Notes: generated by a model from the letters alone, not told the origin. Shown: positions 23,814-32,267, numbered from the stretch's first letter. The stretch: DNA of 64,000 nucleotides from JASHPR01 sp963815375 (GCA_963815375.1 CAWFGX010000005.1:558001-622000); one strand, 5' to 3'. Made by a program: numbers and translations.

Positions 23814-24131
23814 TTGGGTGACCTGGCGGCGATCGTCATCGTGGTGGTGGTTGGCATCTCGGCCGCGGCTTACATGTTCGTGCGCCACGAAACGCGCCCG
23901 GTCTCCAGGCCGACCGTGATAGGTGTGCGGAAAGGCGTGCGGAAAGTCCGGCGCAGAAAACGGCGAGCCGCGGCCGGAGACCCCTGCGTCTGTGGCGGCA
24001 CCATCGGGAGAACGGGGAAGACTTCTCCCCGGTGGGGGGATCTGCTGGGCTGCACGGGCTGTGACCGGTCGTGGACCATAGACGGACGGAAGATCCTGCG
24101 GCGGGTCCGCCACCCCGTGACCCCGAGCTAG
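23814..24131 (+). CDS. Membrane-anchored zinc-ribbon-like small protein
   Basis: A 105-residue protein. The TTG at 23814 is chosen because GGGAGG lies 5 bp upstream and it gives a clean N-terminal transmembrane helix (LAAIVIVVVVGISAAAYMFV). A basic linker (VRKVRRRKRRAAAG) precedes two CxC/CxxC pairs (CVCGGTIG and LGCTGCDRSWTIDGRKI), a zinc-ribbon-like module facing the cytoplasm. No family recognised. It lies 150 bp downstream of the DUF421 gene. Confidence 0.6.
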   Translation: MGDLAAIVIVVVVGISAAAYMFVRHETRPVSRPTVIGVRKGVRKVRRRKRRAAAGDPCVCGGTIGRTGKTSPRWGDLLGCTGCDRSWTIDGRKILRRVRHPVTPS

Positions 24132-24352
24132 CCGCCAGCGCCAGGGCCCCGCCTGCTGCCCAGCTGTTGGCCAGCGTTCTCGAGCCTGGGTGACGCAGCA
24201 GGGCGCTAGTGCGGCGGTGCTGCCACACGGCTGCTGGTGGTGCGGAAGACCCATGACCGGGGGAGGGGTCCGGTCCGGTGCCCAGGACCGGTAGGCTCGC
24301 AGTCGGCGCGGCGAGGTCGCGTCGTCGCACGACGGATAAAGGAACTGAACTG

Positions 24353-24556
24353 ATGGCAACCGGAACAGTGAAGTGGTTCAACGCCGATAAGGGCTTTGGT
24401 TTCATCGCCCCCGATGACGGGACGGCGGACGTGTTCGTCCACTTCTCCGCGATCGCGGGTTCTGGCTACAGGTCGCTGGATGAGAACCAGAAGGTCGAAT
24501 TCGAAACGACCCAGGGCCAAAAGGGACCGCAGGCGGAGAACGTCCGTCCTGCCTGA
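24353..24556 (+). CDS. Cold shock protein (CspA family)
   Basis: A 67-residue cold-shock-domain protein, MATGTVKWFNADKGFGFIAP, with the RNP1 motif KGFGFI and RNP2 DVFVHFSAI. Binds single-stranded RNA/DNA as a chaperone and antiterminator. The RBS is AAAGGAA about 8 bp before the ATG. Monocistronic. Confidence 0.95.
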   Translation: MATGTVKWFNADKGFGFIAPDDGTADVFVHFSAIAGSGYRSLDENQKVEFETTQGQKGPQAENVRPA

Positions 24557-24609
24557 CGCAGCACCCTCTGCGCCGCCCGACGCGCTGGTCAAGGCAGTCG
24601 GTTGATCTG

Positions 24610-24625
24610 CCGCCCTTAGAGGCGG
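24610..24625 (+). terminator. Short hairpin after cspA
   Basis: A 5-bp GC stem (CCGCC/GGCGG) with a 6-nt loop, 54 bp after the cspA stop. Weak but correctly placed. Confidence 0.3.
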
Positions 24626-24660
24626 GCCCAATTCGGCAGCGACCCCTGCTAACAGCCGGC

Positions 24661-24720
24661 CGGGTATATCACCCAGCACACAGCAGTGTGAGCAAGGTTC
24701 TGCGTGCTTGCCTGGGTTGG
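24661..24720. repeat. 60-bp dispersed repeat, copy 1
   Basis: Matches 27881-27940 over 60 bp without gaps, 46 of 60 identical by hand count, with the best-kept core AGTGTGAGC-AGGTTCTG. It lies in the intergenic region after cspA. Identity unknown. Confidence 0.5.
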
Positions 24721-24792
24721 TTCGCTGTGCAAGTCGGTCGACCCGGCGCGCCACCGGCCGGGACCGGCAGACGACAGCAGGAGTAACAGTCT

Positions 24793-25410
24793 CTAGGGAG
24801 AGATTGCGGTGCCGAGGGAGTCGGCGCCGGCGAATTTCGGGCCGCCCTCCTCGTAGAAGACGTCGAGTTCTTCGATGGTGAAGCCTGCTGCCGTGAGCAG
24901 GTCGGTGATGCGACGAGTGAAGTGGCAGCCGCCCGCTATCCGCTGCTGCAGCGGGTCGAGGCGTCTTTGCCAGCGGCGGACCTGCTCATCGGGAGCCAGC
25001 CCATGCTCGAGGAAGTGCAGGGTCCCGCCGGGCTTCAGGACCCGCCGCACCTCGGCGAGAGCGGCAGCGACGTCGGGGATCGTGCACAGCGTCCACGTGG
25101 ACAGGGCGGCGTCATAGCTGTCGTCGGCAAACGGCAGCGACTGGCCGTCCAGCCCGGACCGCTGCACCGGCACAGCCGTCGCGCTCAGGCGCCTGGCCGC
25201 CAGCTTCCAGCCGACATCGGAAGGCTCGACCGCGGCCAGCCGCGTGACAGCCGCCGGGTAGAACGGGACGTTGAGTCCCGAGCCGAAGCCGATCTCGACC
25301 ACGTCCCCGGCAAGACCCCCGCAGACCCGGCGCCGCAGCGGCTCGACCGACTTGGCACCGCACACGACGTTAAGGAGGCGGGGGAGGACTCGCTCGCCAT
25401 AAAGGCCCAT
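24793..25410 (-). CDS. Class I SAM-dependent methyltransferase
   Basis: A 205-residue methyltransferase: motif I VVEIGFGSGLNVPFYPAAVT, then VEPSDVGWKLAARRL, LPFADDSYDAALSTWTLCTI and RVLKPGGTLHFLEHGLAPDE. The N-terminus GLYGERVLPRLLNVVCG is shared with the UbiE/phosphatidylethanolamine N-methyltransferase-like group. The start MGLYGERVLP at 25410 is chosen for its GGAGG RBS; the longer frame to 25632 is filler. The substrate is unknown. Confidence 0.85.
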   Translation of the reverse strand: MGLYGERVLPRLLNVVCGAKSVEPLRRRVCGGLAGDVVEIGFGSGLNVPFYPAAVTRLAAVEPSDVGWKLAARRLSATAVPVQRSGLDGQSLPFADDSYDAALSTWTLCTIPDVAAALAEVRRVLKPGGTLHFLEHGLAPDEQVRRWQRRLDPLQQRIAGGCHFTRRITDLLTAAGFTIEELDVFYEEGGPKFAGADSLGTAISP

Positions 25411-25480
25411 GGCTGCCTCCTCACCCGCCACCATATTCGCACCAGCTGCTCTCCCTGACGGGCAGCCTCTCTGCTCCTGG

Positions 25481-26224
25481 CTAGCGGGCGAGCTTGAGCC
25501 GGTACACGATGAAGACCGGAATGCCAGCAATGGCCGCCAGGTCGGATGGATAGCGCTCGAGCGCTTCCTTCGACGGCTGCGGCTCAGCGATCCGGTCGAT
25601 GACGAATCCAGCGGCGGCGAAGGCGTCGGCAACTGCCGACAGCGGCCGTTTCCAGAACCGCTGCGACACCTCGACGTCGGCCTTGCGCCAGGTGTCGGTC
25701 ACCAGTTCGATGTCAAAGTACCCGCCGCGCTGACTTGGCAGGCGCTGGCCGAACGGGTGATCAAGGGAGAGGACCGCCCACCCGCCAGGCCGCAGTGCCG
25801 ACGCGAATGAACGGAGTGGCACACCCCAGTCCCGGACGTAGTGCAGCGCGAGCGAACTGGTGATGCCATCGAGCGACTGCGGCTCGATCGGCAGCGGCTC
25901 GGCCAGGTCCGCCACGAGAAACCGCCCCCGGCCCTGGCAGCGGCGCCTGGCTTCCTCGATCATCCGGGGGCTCAAGTCGGCCCCGATCACCTCAGCGCCC
26001 TGATCGAGCAGCCACTGGGCTTGAGCCCCTGAGCCACAGCCCGCGTCGAGCACGACACCGCCGGCCAGGCCTGTGGGCACCAGGGACTGCAGCGCGGGCC
26101 GCTCCAGCAGGCCGTTGAACGGCCCGTCGTCGGTAGTGGCCGACCAGACTGCTGCGAGCCGGTCATAAGCATCGCGTGTGTGGCGGTTGTGCTCAGCCTG
26201 GCTGCCAGCGGCTGGCGTTGTCAC
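25481..26224 (-). CDS. Class I SAM-dependent methyltransferase
   Basis: A 247-residue methyltransferase with motif I VVLDAGCGSGAQAQWLLDQG, motif II VIGADLSPRMIEEARRRC, FLVADLAEPLPIEPQSLDGI and the post-motif FASALRPGGWAVLSLDHPFG. The N-terminus HNRHTRDAYDRLAAVWSATT is the Ubie/Coq5-like lead helix. It follows, with a 70-bp gap, the methyltransferase gene on the same strand. Substrate unknown. Confidence 0.86.
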   Translation of the reverse strand: MTTPAAGSQAEHNRHTRDAYDRLAAVWSATTDDGPFNGLLERPALQSLVPTGLAGGVVLDAGCGSGAQAQWLLDQGAEVIGADLSPRMIEEARRRCQGRGRFLVADLAEPLPIEPQSLDGITSSLALHYVRDWGVPLRSFASALRPGGWAVLSLDHPFGQRLPSQRGGYFDIELVTDTWRKADVEVSQRFWKRPLSAVADAFAAAGFVIDRIAEPQPSKEALERYPSDLAAIAGIPVFIVYRLKLAR

Positions 26225-26256
26225 CGTACGACCTTATTCGGAGTAAGAGAGAGGAC

Positions 26257-27318
26257 TCACGCTGCTGAGCGCACTGGCACGCCTCCGGAGATGACGAGGT
26301 CTGGGTACTCGAGCGGCTTGAATTGCTCAAGCGGGTTGCCGCGGACGCCGATGAAGTCGGCAGGGGCGCCTTCGATCAGCTGCCCGAGTGGTGCCAGCCC
26401 CAGGTGCTCGCCGGCTCGTGCGGTTGCGGCCGACAGCACGTCCAGGGGCGCAGAAGTCCGGTAGGCGGTGTGAGCCATCAGCATCAGCTCGTGGGCGTTG
26501 ATGCCCCAGGGGGCATCGGGGTGGGCCAGGTCGGTGCCGTAGAGGAGCGTTACTCCCGCCTCGGCGAGCGCTGCGGCGTTGGCCATGACGCCCGCGCAGT
26601 GCGACAGGGTGTCCAGCGTGCTCACTACCCGCACGCCTGCGGCGGCCGCGCGGACGGCGAGCTCGCGCGGGATCGGGTCGCACGGCACGTGTGCCCACTC
26701 GTCGGCACCAGCGTCCAGGGCGAGCGCGGCTCCGTCGGGCCCGCTGAGATGAACCGAGACGATCAGGCCGTGTGCATGGGCCTCGCCGACGATCGCCCGG
26801 GCCACCTCAAGCGGCATGACCGGCCACGGCGGCGGGTATCCGGGCTGATGCCCGCTGGTCCACGGTGCCCCAGGTGATCCGCCCGGCTCGAGAGCGATTT
26901 TGATGAACGCGGCGCCGCCGGCAACCAGGCCGCGGACTGCCTCGCGTGCGGCTGGAATATCAGCCACTTCGAGCGCGGGGACAGGGCCGAACACCGGGAC
27001 CGGATAGCCGTGGGGCGCGGTGAGGATCGGCCCGGCAGCCAGCAGGCGCAGCCGCCCGTCGCCGCCCGAGGGCGGCGCCAGCGGGCCACCGGTTTCCCGG
27101 ACCGTGGTGAGCCCGTGACGCAGCACCACGTCTGGCGGGACCTCCCCGAGCCGCTTATGAGCGTGCAGCTCGATGAAGCCGGGAAGCAGCGTTCCCGCAA
27201 ACTGGATGCGTTCCCCCGGGCCGGAAAGGCGAGCGGCGGGCGCTACTGCCGTGATCTTGTCACGTGGCTCTACGTCCGCGGGCGCGACCTCGAACCGGGT
27301 CGTCCTGACGACTGCCAT
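26257..27318 (-). CDS. Amidohydrolase (metal-dependent hydrolase)
   Basis: A 353-residue TIM-barrel amidohydrolase. It starts at ATG 27318 (RBS GGAGAG). GFIELHAHKRLGE supplies the first metal histidines (HxH), and LIVSVHLSGPDGAALALDAG and DEWAHVPCDP supply the next; GTDLAHPDAPWGINAHELML has the conserved Asp. The tail ADFIGVRGNPLEQFKPLEYP and DLVISGG is the usual composite beta-domain strand. The catalytic layout resembles imidazolonepropionase-like amidohydrolases. Two palindromes upstream (27358-27424) match a third in front of the TetR gene, so that TetR protein probably represses it. Confidence 0.86.
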   Translation of the reverse strand: MAVVRTTRFEVAPADVEPRDKITAVAPAARLSGPGERIQFAGTLLPGFIELHAHKRLGEVPPDVVLRHGLTTVRETGGPLAPPSGGDGRLRLLAAGPILTAPHGYPVPVFGPVPALEVADIPAAREAVRGLVAGGAAFIKIALEPGGSPGAPWTSGHQPGYPPPWPVMPLEVARAIVGEAHAHGLIVSVHLSGPDGAALALDAGADEWAHVPCDPIPRELAVRAAAAGVRVVSTLDTLSHCAGVMANAAALAEAGVTLLYGTDLAHPDAPWGINAHELMLMAHTAYRTSAPLDVLSAATARAGEHLGLAPLGQLIEGAPADFIGVRGNPLEQFKPLEYPDLVISGGVPVRSAA

Positions 27319-27358
27319 CGCCGCTCTCCTTCCTGAAGTCGTCTCTGAAACCGTCCTT

Positions 27359-27424
27359 CGCAACTTCAAGTTGCGATTACGAGCATGCCACTTGAGCGCG
27401 AATATCGCAACTTTCAGTTGCGAT
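27359..27424. promoter_or_regulatory. Two palindromic operators of the amidohydrolase promoter
   Basis: CGCAACT-N3-AGTTGCG at 27359-27375 and ATCGCAACT-N3-AGTTGCGAT at 27404-27424, both perfect dyads, 41-106 bp upstream of the amidohydrolase ATG. A third copy, ATCGCGACT-N3-AGTTGCGAT, is at 28216-28236 just before the TetR gene. Shared operator sequence argues for one TetR regulator controlling both. Confidence 0.7.
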
Positions 27425-27528
27425 GACTCCGAGTTTCCCGCCCGCCGCGGTGACGCTGCGACCTGACCTCACTGCGGTTCCGGCGGGGCGCAGGTTCTTC
27501 CTGGGCGCTTTTGCGAGCAGCGGCCCCG

Positions 27529-27658
27529 GTCGCGTTCGCGCGCGGTGGCGACCCTGGTCTCGGGCAGCCAAGTCGCGTTCGCGCGCGGTGGCGACCCTGG
27601 TCTCGGGCAGCCAAGTCGCGTTCGCGCGCGGTAGCGACCCCTGGTCTCAGGCAGCCAA
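27529..27658. repeat. 43-bp tandem repeat, three copies
   Basis: Two identical 43-bp units (27529-27571, 27572-27614) and a third with small changes (27615-27658, one extra base). GC-rich, non-coding, in the 960-bp gap between the amidohydrolase and TetR genes. No coding frame is conserved by the period. Confidence 0.75.
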
Positions 27659-27800
27659 GTGGTTCACGGTCGGCCTGCCTGCGGTTTCGTCTCTGGTCGT
27701 GTGTTCTTCGCCGGCGAGCGCGGGGCCCAGTCGGTCAAGGGGACAGGAAGTCCCGGGGCAGCAGGTCGGGCCGAAGGTGTCCAGCGCACCGCTCCGAGCT

Positions 27801-27848
27801 AAGAATGTACGGCTAGTCATGCTCTGACCGGATCAGAGGTACATTCTT
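27801..27848. repeat. Inverted repeat with 10-bp arms
   Basis: AAGAATGTAC (27801-27810) and GTACATTCTT (27839-27848) are perfect complements separated by 28 bp. AT-richer than the surroundings. It could be a factor-binding dyad or an element end; nothing else supports a role. Confidence 0.45.
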
Positions 27849-27880
27849 GCTGAGGACCCGTTCGAATTAAGGTCATTATT

Positions 27881-27940
27881 CGGGCATATCGCTCGACGCA
27901 GATCAGTGTGAGCGAGGTTCTGGATGCTTGCCTAGGTTTT
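27881..27940. repeat. 60-bp dispersed repeat, copy 2
   Basis: Partner of 24661-24720 (46/60 identical). Lies 340 bp upstream of the TetR-SRPBCC gene. Possibly the trace of a small mobile element or a conserved RNA; I cannot tell which. Confidence 0.5.
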
Positions 27941-28215
27941 GGCCGATCAATGTCTCTCGGATTCGGCTGGCCGAATACCGGGGGCATCCGCCGACCGGCC
28001 AGAGCGGGCAGGGGCGCTATCTGCCAGCACCGCCTGCGCCCCGGCCCCGGCTGACGAAACCTGGCCAGGCCCTGCTTGACTGCGCTCAGGTTTAGCGGCG
28101 GGGTGCACCTGGACGATGCCCGGCCGGGCCCGCGTGGACGTTTCCGCGGAAACGCCGGCCAGGCCGTCGGCCGGTACCCGAGGGTGGAGCGGTGCCATCA
28201 CGGCCGCGCTTGTCG

Positions 28216-28236
28216 ATCGCGACTCGGAGTTGCGAT
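28216..28236 (+). promoter_or_regulatory. Operator of the TetR-SRPBCC gene
   Basis: ATCGCGACT-N3-AGTTGCGAT, one mismatch from a perfect dyad and matching the operators at 27359-27424 of the amidohydrolase gene. It sits 46 bp before the start codon, in the promoter, so autoregulation by the TetR domain encoded downstream is inferred. Confidence 0.65.
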
Positions 28237-28281
28237 AACGTGATCGTCTGGAGTGGTGACTGACCAGCGGGACGTGGAGGC

Positions 28282-29460
28282 GTGGTGGAGTCAGGGGAAC
28301 GGGCGCGGCCGCCGGGCCGCGGCCCCAAGGTCCGGGCCGCTGTCCTCGCCGCGACGCTGGCCGAGCTGGCGGACAGCGGGTACGCGGCACTGACCGTCGA
28401 GAACATCGCCCGGCGCGCCGGAGTCCACAAGACGACGATCTACCGGCGCTGGGCGGACCGGGAGAGCCTGGTCGCCGACGTGCTCGGCCAGCGCATCGCG
28501 ATGGACTTCCCCATCCCGGACACCGGATCCGTCGAGGCCGACCTGCTCCAGCTCGCGCAGGCGTTTGTCGCCTGGGTGACCGGCCCCACCGGGCGGATGA
28601 TCTTCGCCGCTGTTTACTCCGACGCCGCGCGCATCCCCGGCATCTCCAATATCCGGCGCCAGTTGTTCGAGTACGGCCCCCGCCGCGCCGCGGTGGTCAT
28701 AGAGCGCGCCGTCGAACGCGGCGAGCTGCCCGCCGGCACCGACCCAGCACCTGTCCTCAGGACTCTGATCGCGCCGATCTACTTCCGGCTGACGGTCACC
28801 GCCGAGCCAGTGGACCCGGCTGCTGCAGACCAGGCGGCGCGGATCGCGCTCGCCGCCGCTCGCGCCGGCGTATTCACCGCAGCGCGTGCCGATGATTCCG
28901 CGCTGCCTGCTCCGTCTAACAGCACAGGTACTGAGGGCAACAACAGGAAGGGCATCACGATGGCAGACGGATTCGTGTCGGTCTCCCGGCGCATCGAGGC
29001 ATCCCCAGAACGGCTGTTCGCGCTGCTCGCTGACTCCGCGAATCACCCGCTGTTCGACGGCTCGGGGATGGTGCGCGAACCGGCCCCGGCGGTCAGCCTG
29101 TCGCGGACCGGTGACTCGTTCCTGATGAACATGCACCACCGCGAGTTCGGCGACTACCAGATGCGCAACGAGGTGGTCGAGTATGAGGCCGGCCGCTGGC
29201 TGGTGTGGGAGCCGGTGCGAGTGGCAGCCTCCCCGGAAGAGCGGGAAGCCATCGGCGGCCCCGCCCGGTACCGGTGGGGGTACGAGTTCTCCCCTGATGG
29301 CCCCGGGGCCACCCTGGTCACCGAGACGTTCGACTGCACCCGTTCCCCGGATGACCTGCGCGAGGCTACCCAGGAGGGCGAGGGGTGGCGGGACGCCATG
29401 ACCGCGTCGCTGGCCAGGCTGGAACTCCTGGCAAAGGCCGCAGGCCAGCAGAACCACTAG
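28282..29460 (+). CDS. TetR-family regulator fused in frame to an SRPBCC domain
   Basis: A 392-residue ORF. Residues ~14-210 are a TetR protein with helix-turn-helix (VENIARRAGVHKTTIYRRWA) and a C-terminal domain. Residues ~227-392 are an SRPBCC/START-like domain (SVSRRIEASPERLFALLADS, HPLFDGSGMVREP, RWGYEFSPDGPGATLVTETF). An internal ATG at 28960 with AGGAAGGG 8 bp upstream could start the SRPBCC part alone. GTG 28285 may be the true N-terminal start, since GGAGG is only 1 bp from GTG 28282. In another frame a TGA follows the TetR part at about 28893, so a lost base could have joined two genes. Probably represses the amidohydrolase gene. Confidence 0.75.
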   Translation: MVESGERARPPGRGPKVRAAVLAATLAELADSGYAALTVENIARRAGVHKTTIYRRWADRESLVADVLGQRIAMDFPIPDTGSVEADLLQLAQAFVAWVTGPTGRMIFAAVYSDAARIPGISNIRRQLFEYGPRRAAVVIERAVERGELPAGTDPAPVLRTLIAPIYFRLTVTAEPVDPAAADQAARIALAAARAGVFTAARADDSALPAPSNSTGTEGNNRKGITMADGFVSVSRRIEASPERLFALLADSANHPLFDGSGMVREPAPAVSLSRTGDSFLMNMHHREFGDYQMRNEVVEYEAGRWLVWEPVRVAASPEEREAIGGPARYRWGYEFSPDGPGATLVTETFDCTRSPDDLREATQEGEGWRDAMTASLARLELLAKAAGQQNH

Positions 29461-30210
29461 GTCGCCCTGGGCGACATCAGCGAGCACACCGCGCTCCGCT
29501 ACGCCGCCAATGCCCGGCAGCTGGCATATCGACTTCGTCGCGGTGACCGATCGCCGCCTGGAGCCCGAGTGCTGGGAAATGCCGGCGCTGGCCGGGGCAC
29601 ACGCCCGCACCGCGGCCCGCTTCCCCCGGCCACACTTTGATGGCGTGGTGCTCACCTGGACCGACCTTGCCGCCGGACCGGACGGCTGCCCCGACATTCC
29701 GTGCGCGCAGGAGAGCCGGTTCACAGCGGCGGGACGGTCGGGCATCAACCCGGTGACGTTCTGCGAGCTGGCCTGGCACGGGATCGCGGTACGCGGGCCA
29801 CAGCCGGCCGAGGTGGATCTGTGGGCAGACCGCAACGCCCTGCGCGCTACACCGTCAACAACCTCCGCAATTACTGGCGGCCGTGGTGGCGGCACAGCCG
29901 GCAGTTGCGTCCGCTGCCCCTGGCCGTCGGGCTTACCGCGTGGTTTCCGGCGTGGGCAGTTCTCGGGGTGAGCCGGCTGCACCACGTGCTCGCGACCGGG
30001 ACGATGACCTCCAAATGCGGTGCCGGCCGGTATGCCCAGAAGGTCTTCGACCCGCGCTGGCAGCGCATCGTCGCCGAGAGCCTGTGCCTGCGCACCAACG
30101 GTGCTGAGGGTCGGCGGAGCTACCGCAGCCCGCTGGCTCGTCGCCGCGACACGCTCGCCTTCCTGGACACCACGATCGAGGCCGCACTGGCGCCGCCCGC
30201 CAAGTCCTGA
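29461..30210 (+). pseudogene. Decayed nucleotidyltransferase (aminoglycoside adenylyltransferase-like)
   Basis: Homology runs through three frames: VALGD right after the preceding stop, then HIDFVAVTDRRLEPECWEMP and TFCELAWHGIAVRGPQPAEV, then YTVNNLRNYWRPWWRHSRQL and SRLHHVLATGTMTSKCGAGR, ending at 30210. The frame changes near 29475-29515 and at about 29853. The typical GS-x-ALGD catalytic loop is cut: only VALGD remains, so the 5' end is missing too. The C-terminal pattern is that of actinomycete ANT-like proteins. It should not give a functional enzyme unless the second frame change is an assembly error. Confidence 0.7.
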
Positions 30211-30268
30211 CCGGGTGAGGTCAGCTGCACGAATCGCTGTCCTGGTCCGGCCACAGCCGGCCAGGGTG

Positions 30269-31330
30269 CTACCCGGTGGCGAGGATCTCGCGGTACCGGT
30301 CCAGCAGCACCGGGACATCGTCGCGGCTTGCGCGCCCCATTCCGCATTCGGTGCTGATGCCCCAGCCGCGGCCGCCGCCCGGGCCGTCCGCCAGTGCGGC
30401 ATCGATGAGCTGCACCTGGGCATCCGTGGTCCCCGACGGCTGGTCGGCCGGGTGGTAAGGCACCAGCGCGAAATTGAGCTCGGTTTCCGGGCCGGCGGTC
30501 AGGTCGGCCAGCGGCGCGAAGTAGCTGTCATCACGCTGGTTCTGCGGCACGGTGAATGAGACGAAGCTCAGCGGCCGCCCGGCTGCCGCCGAGACCGCGT
30601 TCACCACCCGGACCTGCAGGGCAAGCGACTCGGGCTGCTTGAAGTGCTGGTGGCCGTAATCGCCGTAGCACAAGTGCAGCCCAGCGGGGACGTCGTCGGG
30701 CACCTCGTCTATGCACCGGGCCAGGGCCGCGATGATCGGGTCGAACAGCTGCGCTCCGCCGGGTCCGTAGATCTCCTCCAGGATGCTGAACTCCACCGCG
30801 ACATCCCACTGCACGGCCACGTCGTCGTGCGGGATCGCGGCCAGCAGCCGGCCCAGGTCAGCGAACATGGCCTGTTCGTAAGAGCCCAGCAGTGACTGCT
30901 GCTCCTCAGGGGCGATGAAGCCGCTGATTGACGCCATCGGCGTCGGGTACTGGACCTGGAAGCGGACGCCGGCCGGGATCACGCCATCCGCGCGCAGCCC
31001 GGTGAAGACCGCGTAAGACTCCAGGTAGGCATCGGCGTAGCCCAGATCAGGCCAGCTCACCTCGGCCGGATCGACCCCGTCGGCCAGCCGCAGCTGCGGC
31101 ATCACGCTGTAATCCCCCTCCTGCATGTCGTCCATTGATCGCACTGGCACCAGCCAGGGCTGCTGCATGAACTTCTGCATCTGGAACTGGATCCAGCCGA
31201 CCCGGTCCCCGGTCTCCCCGTCAGGCAGGCGCCGCACGCCAGACGGCACCCGTGCCGTGATCTCACGCATCACCGTCTCGGTATCGGACAGGTTGACGCT
31301 GCCGTTGAAGTGGACATGATCCTGCGGCAT
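30269..31330 (-). CDS. MetE/UROD-superfamily protein (cobalamin-independent methionine synthase-like)
   Basis: A 353-residue protein. Start at ATG 31330 with GGGAGGG upstream. Motifs: HVHFNGSVNLSDTETVMREI, RRLPDGETGDRVGWIQFQMQ, LHLCYGDYGHQHFKQPESLA and the C-terminal GWGISTECGMGRASRDDVPV, which carries the Cys of the UROD/MetE zinc site; the His pair in HLCYGDYGH matches the expected metal ligands. It lacks the N-terminal half of full MetE, as do other short family members that act on homocysteine or unknown thiols. Monocistronic and divergent from the PhzF operon. Confidence 0.75.
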   Translation of the reverse strand: MPQDHVHFNGSVNLSDTETVMREITARVPSGVRRLPDGETGDRVGWIQFQMQKFMQQPWLVPVRSMDDMQEGDYSVMPQLRLADGVDPAEVSWPDLGYADAYLESYAVFTGLRADGVIPAGVRFQVQYPTPMASISGFIAPEEQQSLLGSYEQAMFADLGRLLAAIPHDDVAVQWDVAVEFSILEEIYGPGGAQLFDPIIAALARCIDEVPDDVPAGLHLCYGDYGHQHFKQPESLALQVRVVNAVSAAAGRPLSFVSFTVPQNQRDDSYFAPLADLTAGPETELNFALVPYHPADQPSGTTDAQVQLIDAALADGPGGGRGWGISTECGMGRASRDDVPVLLDRYREILATG

Positions 31331-31430
31331 AACATCCCTCCCCTTTTGTGACTTCACCGAGTATCCACCACGCCGCCGCGACGCGGCACCCGGTTGACCA
31401 TCCAGCGCATAGAGGAATAGCTTGTTAGCT

Positions 31431-32267
31431 ATGTATCAATACGTCGTGGTCGACGTCTTCACGGACGCGCCGCTGGAAGGAAACCCGGCCGCGGTCGTCA
31501 CCGACGCGCGCGGCATCCCGGGTGGCCGGATGCAGCGGATCGCCAGGGAATTCAACTTGTCCGAAACCGTTTTCGTGCTCCCGGCGGAGAACGGGGGCGA
31601 CGCACGGGTCCGTATCTTCACCCCGTCGGCCGAGCTGCCGTTCGCCGGGCATCCGGTACTGGGCACCGCGGTCGTGCTCGGGGGGGCGGCTGGCACGCAG
31701 CTGATCAGACTGGAAACCGGCGCGGGCATGGTGCCTGTCGAGCTCATACAGGAGAACGGGCGGATCGTCTCGGGCCGGATGCGGCAGCCGGTCCCGACCT
31801 GGGAACCCTACGAGATGGCCGGTGAGCTGCTCGCTGCGGTCGGCGTGGAGTCGTCGGGGCTGCCGGTGGAGGCCTACCGCAACGGGCCGCGGCATGTCTA
31901 CGTTGAGCTGGCCAGCGAGCAGGCGGTCGCTTCGCTGCAGCCGGATTTGGGTGCGCTCGCCAAGCTGCCCGGCGTCGGGGTCGCCTGCTTCGCAGGGGCG
32001 GGCAGCAGCTGGAAGTCCCGCAACTTCGCCCCTGCGCTCGGCGTGCCCGAGGATCCCGCCACCGGATCGGCCGCCGGGCCGCTGGCCGTGCACCTGGCCC
32101 GGCACGGCCGGATCAGCTTCGGCCAGGAGATCGAGATCAGCCAGGGCGCCGAGATTGGCCGCCCGTCTCTGCTGCACGCGCGGGCGACCGGGACGGCTGA
32201 CCGGATCGACTCGGTCGAGGTCGCTGGCGCGGCGGTCATAGTCGCCCGGGGCGAGCTTGATGCTTGA
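31431..32267 (+). CDS. PhzF-family isomerase/epimerase-like protein
   Basis: A 278-residue PhzF protein: N-terminus YVVVDVFTDAPLEGNPAAVV with the catalytic Glu in FNLSETVFVL, RIFTPSAELPFAGHPVLGTA, and the C-terminal motif GVPEDPATGSAAGPLAVHLA. PhzF proteins isomerise trans-2,3-dihydro-3-hydroxyanthranilate in phenazine synthesis, but most homologues act elsewhere and this locus has no phenazine genes. First gene of a tight operon with ArsR, Rid and cupin genes (overlaps of 8 and 4 bp, then 10 bp). Confidence 0.88.
   Translation: MYQYVVVDVFTDAPLEGNPAAVVTDARGIPGGRMQRIAREFNLSETVFVLPAENGGDARVRIFTPSAELPFAGHPVLGTAVVLGGAAGTQLIRLETGAGMVPVELIQENGRIVSGRMRQPVPTWEPYEMAGELLAAVGVESSGLPVEAYRNGPRHVYVELASEQAVASLQPDLGALAKLPGVGVACFAGAGSSWKSRNFAPALGVPEDPATGSAAGPLAVHLARHGRISFGQEIEISQGAEIGRPSLLHARATGTADRIDSVEVAGAAVIVARGELDA

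Noticed and set aside
28291..30423. Very long minus-strand open frame (710 codons) opposite the TetR-SRPBCC gene and the pseudogene
   Set aside because: Low-complexity Arg/Gly/Pro-rich translation with no domain, on the strand opposite real genes; high GC makes such frames common.
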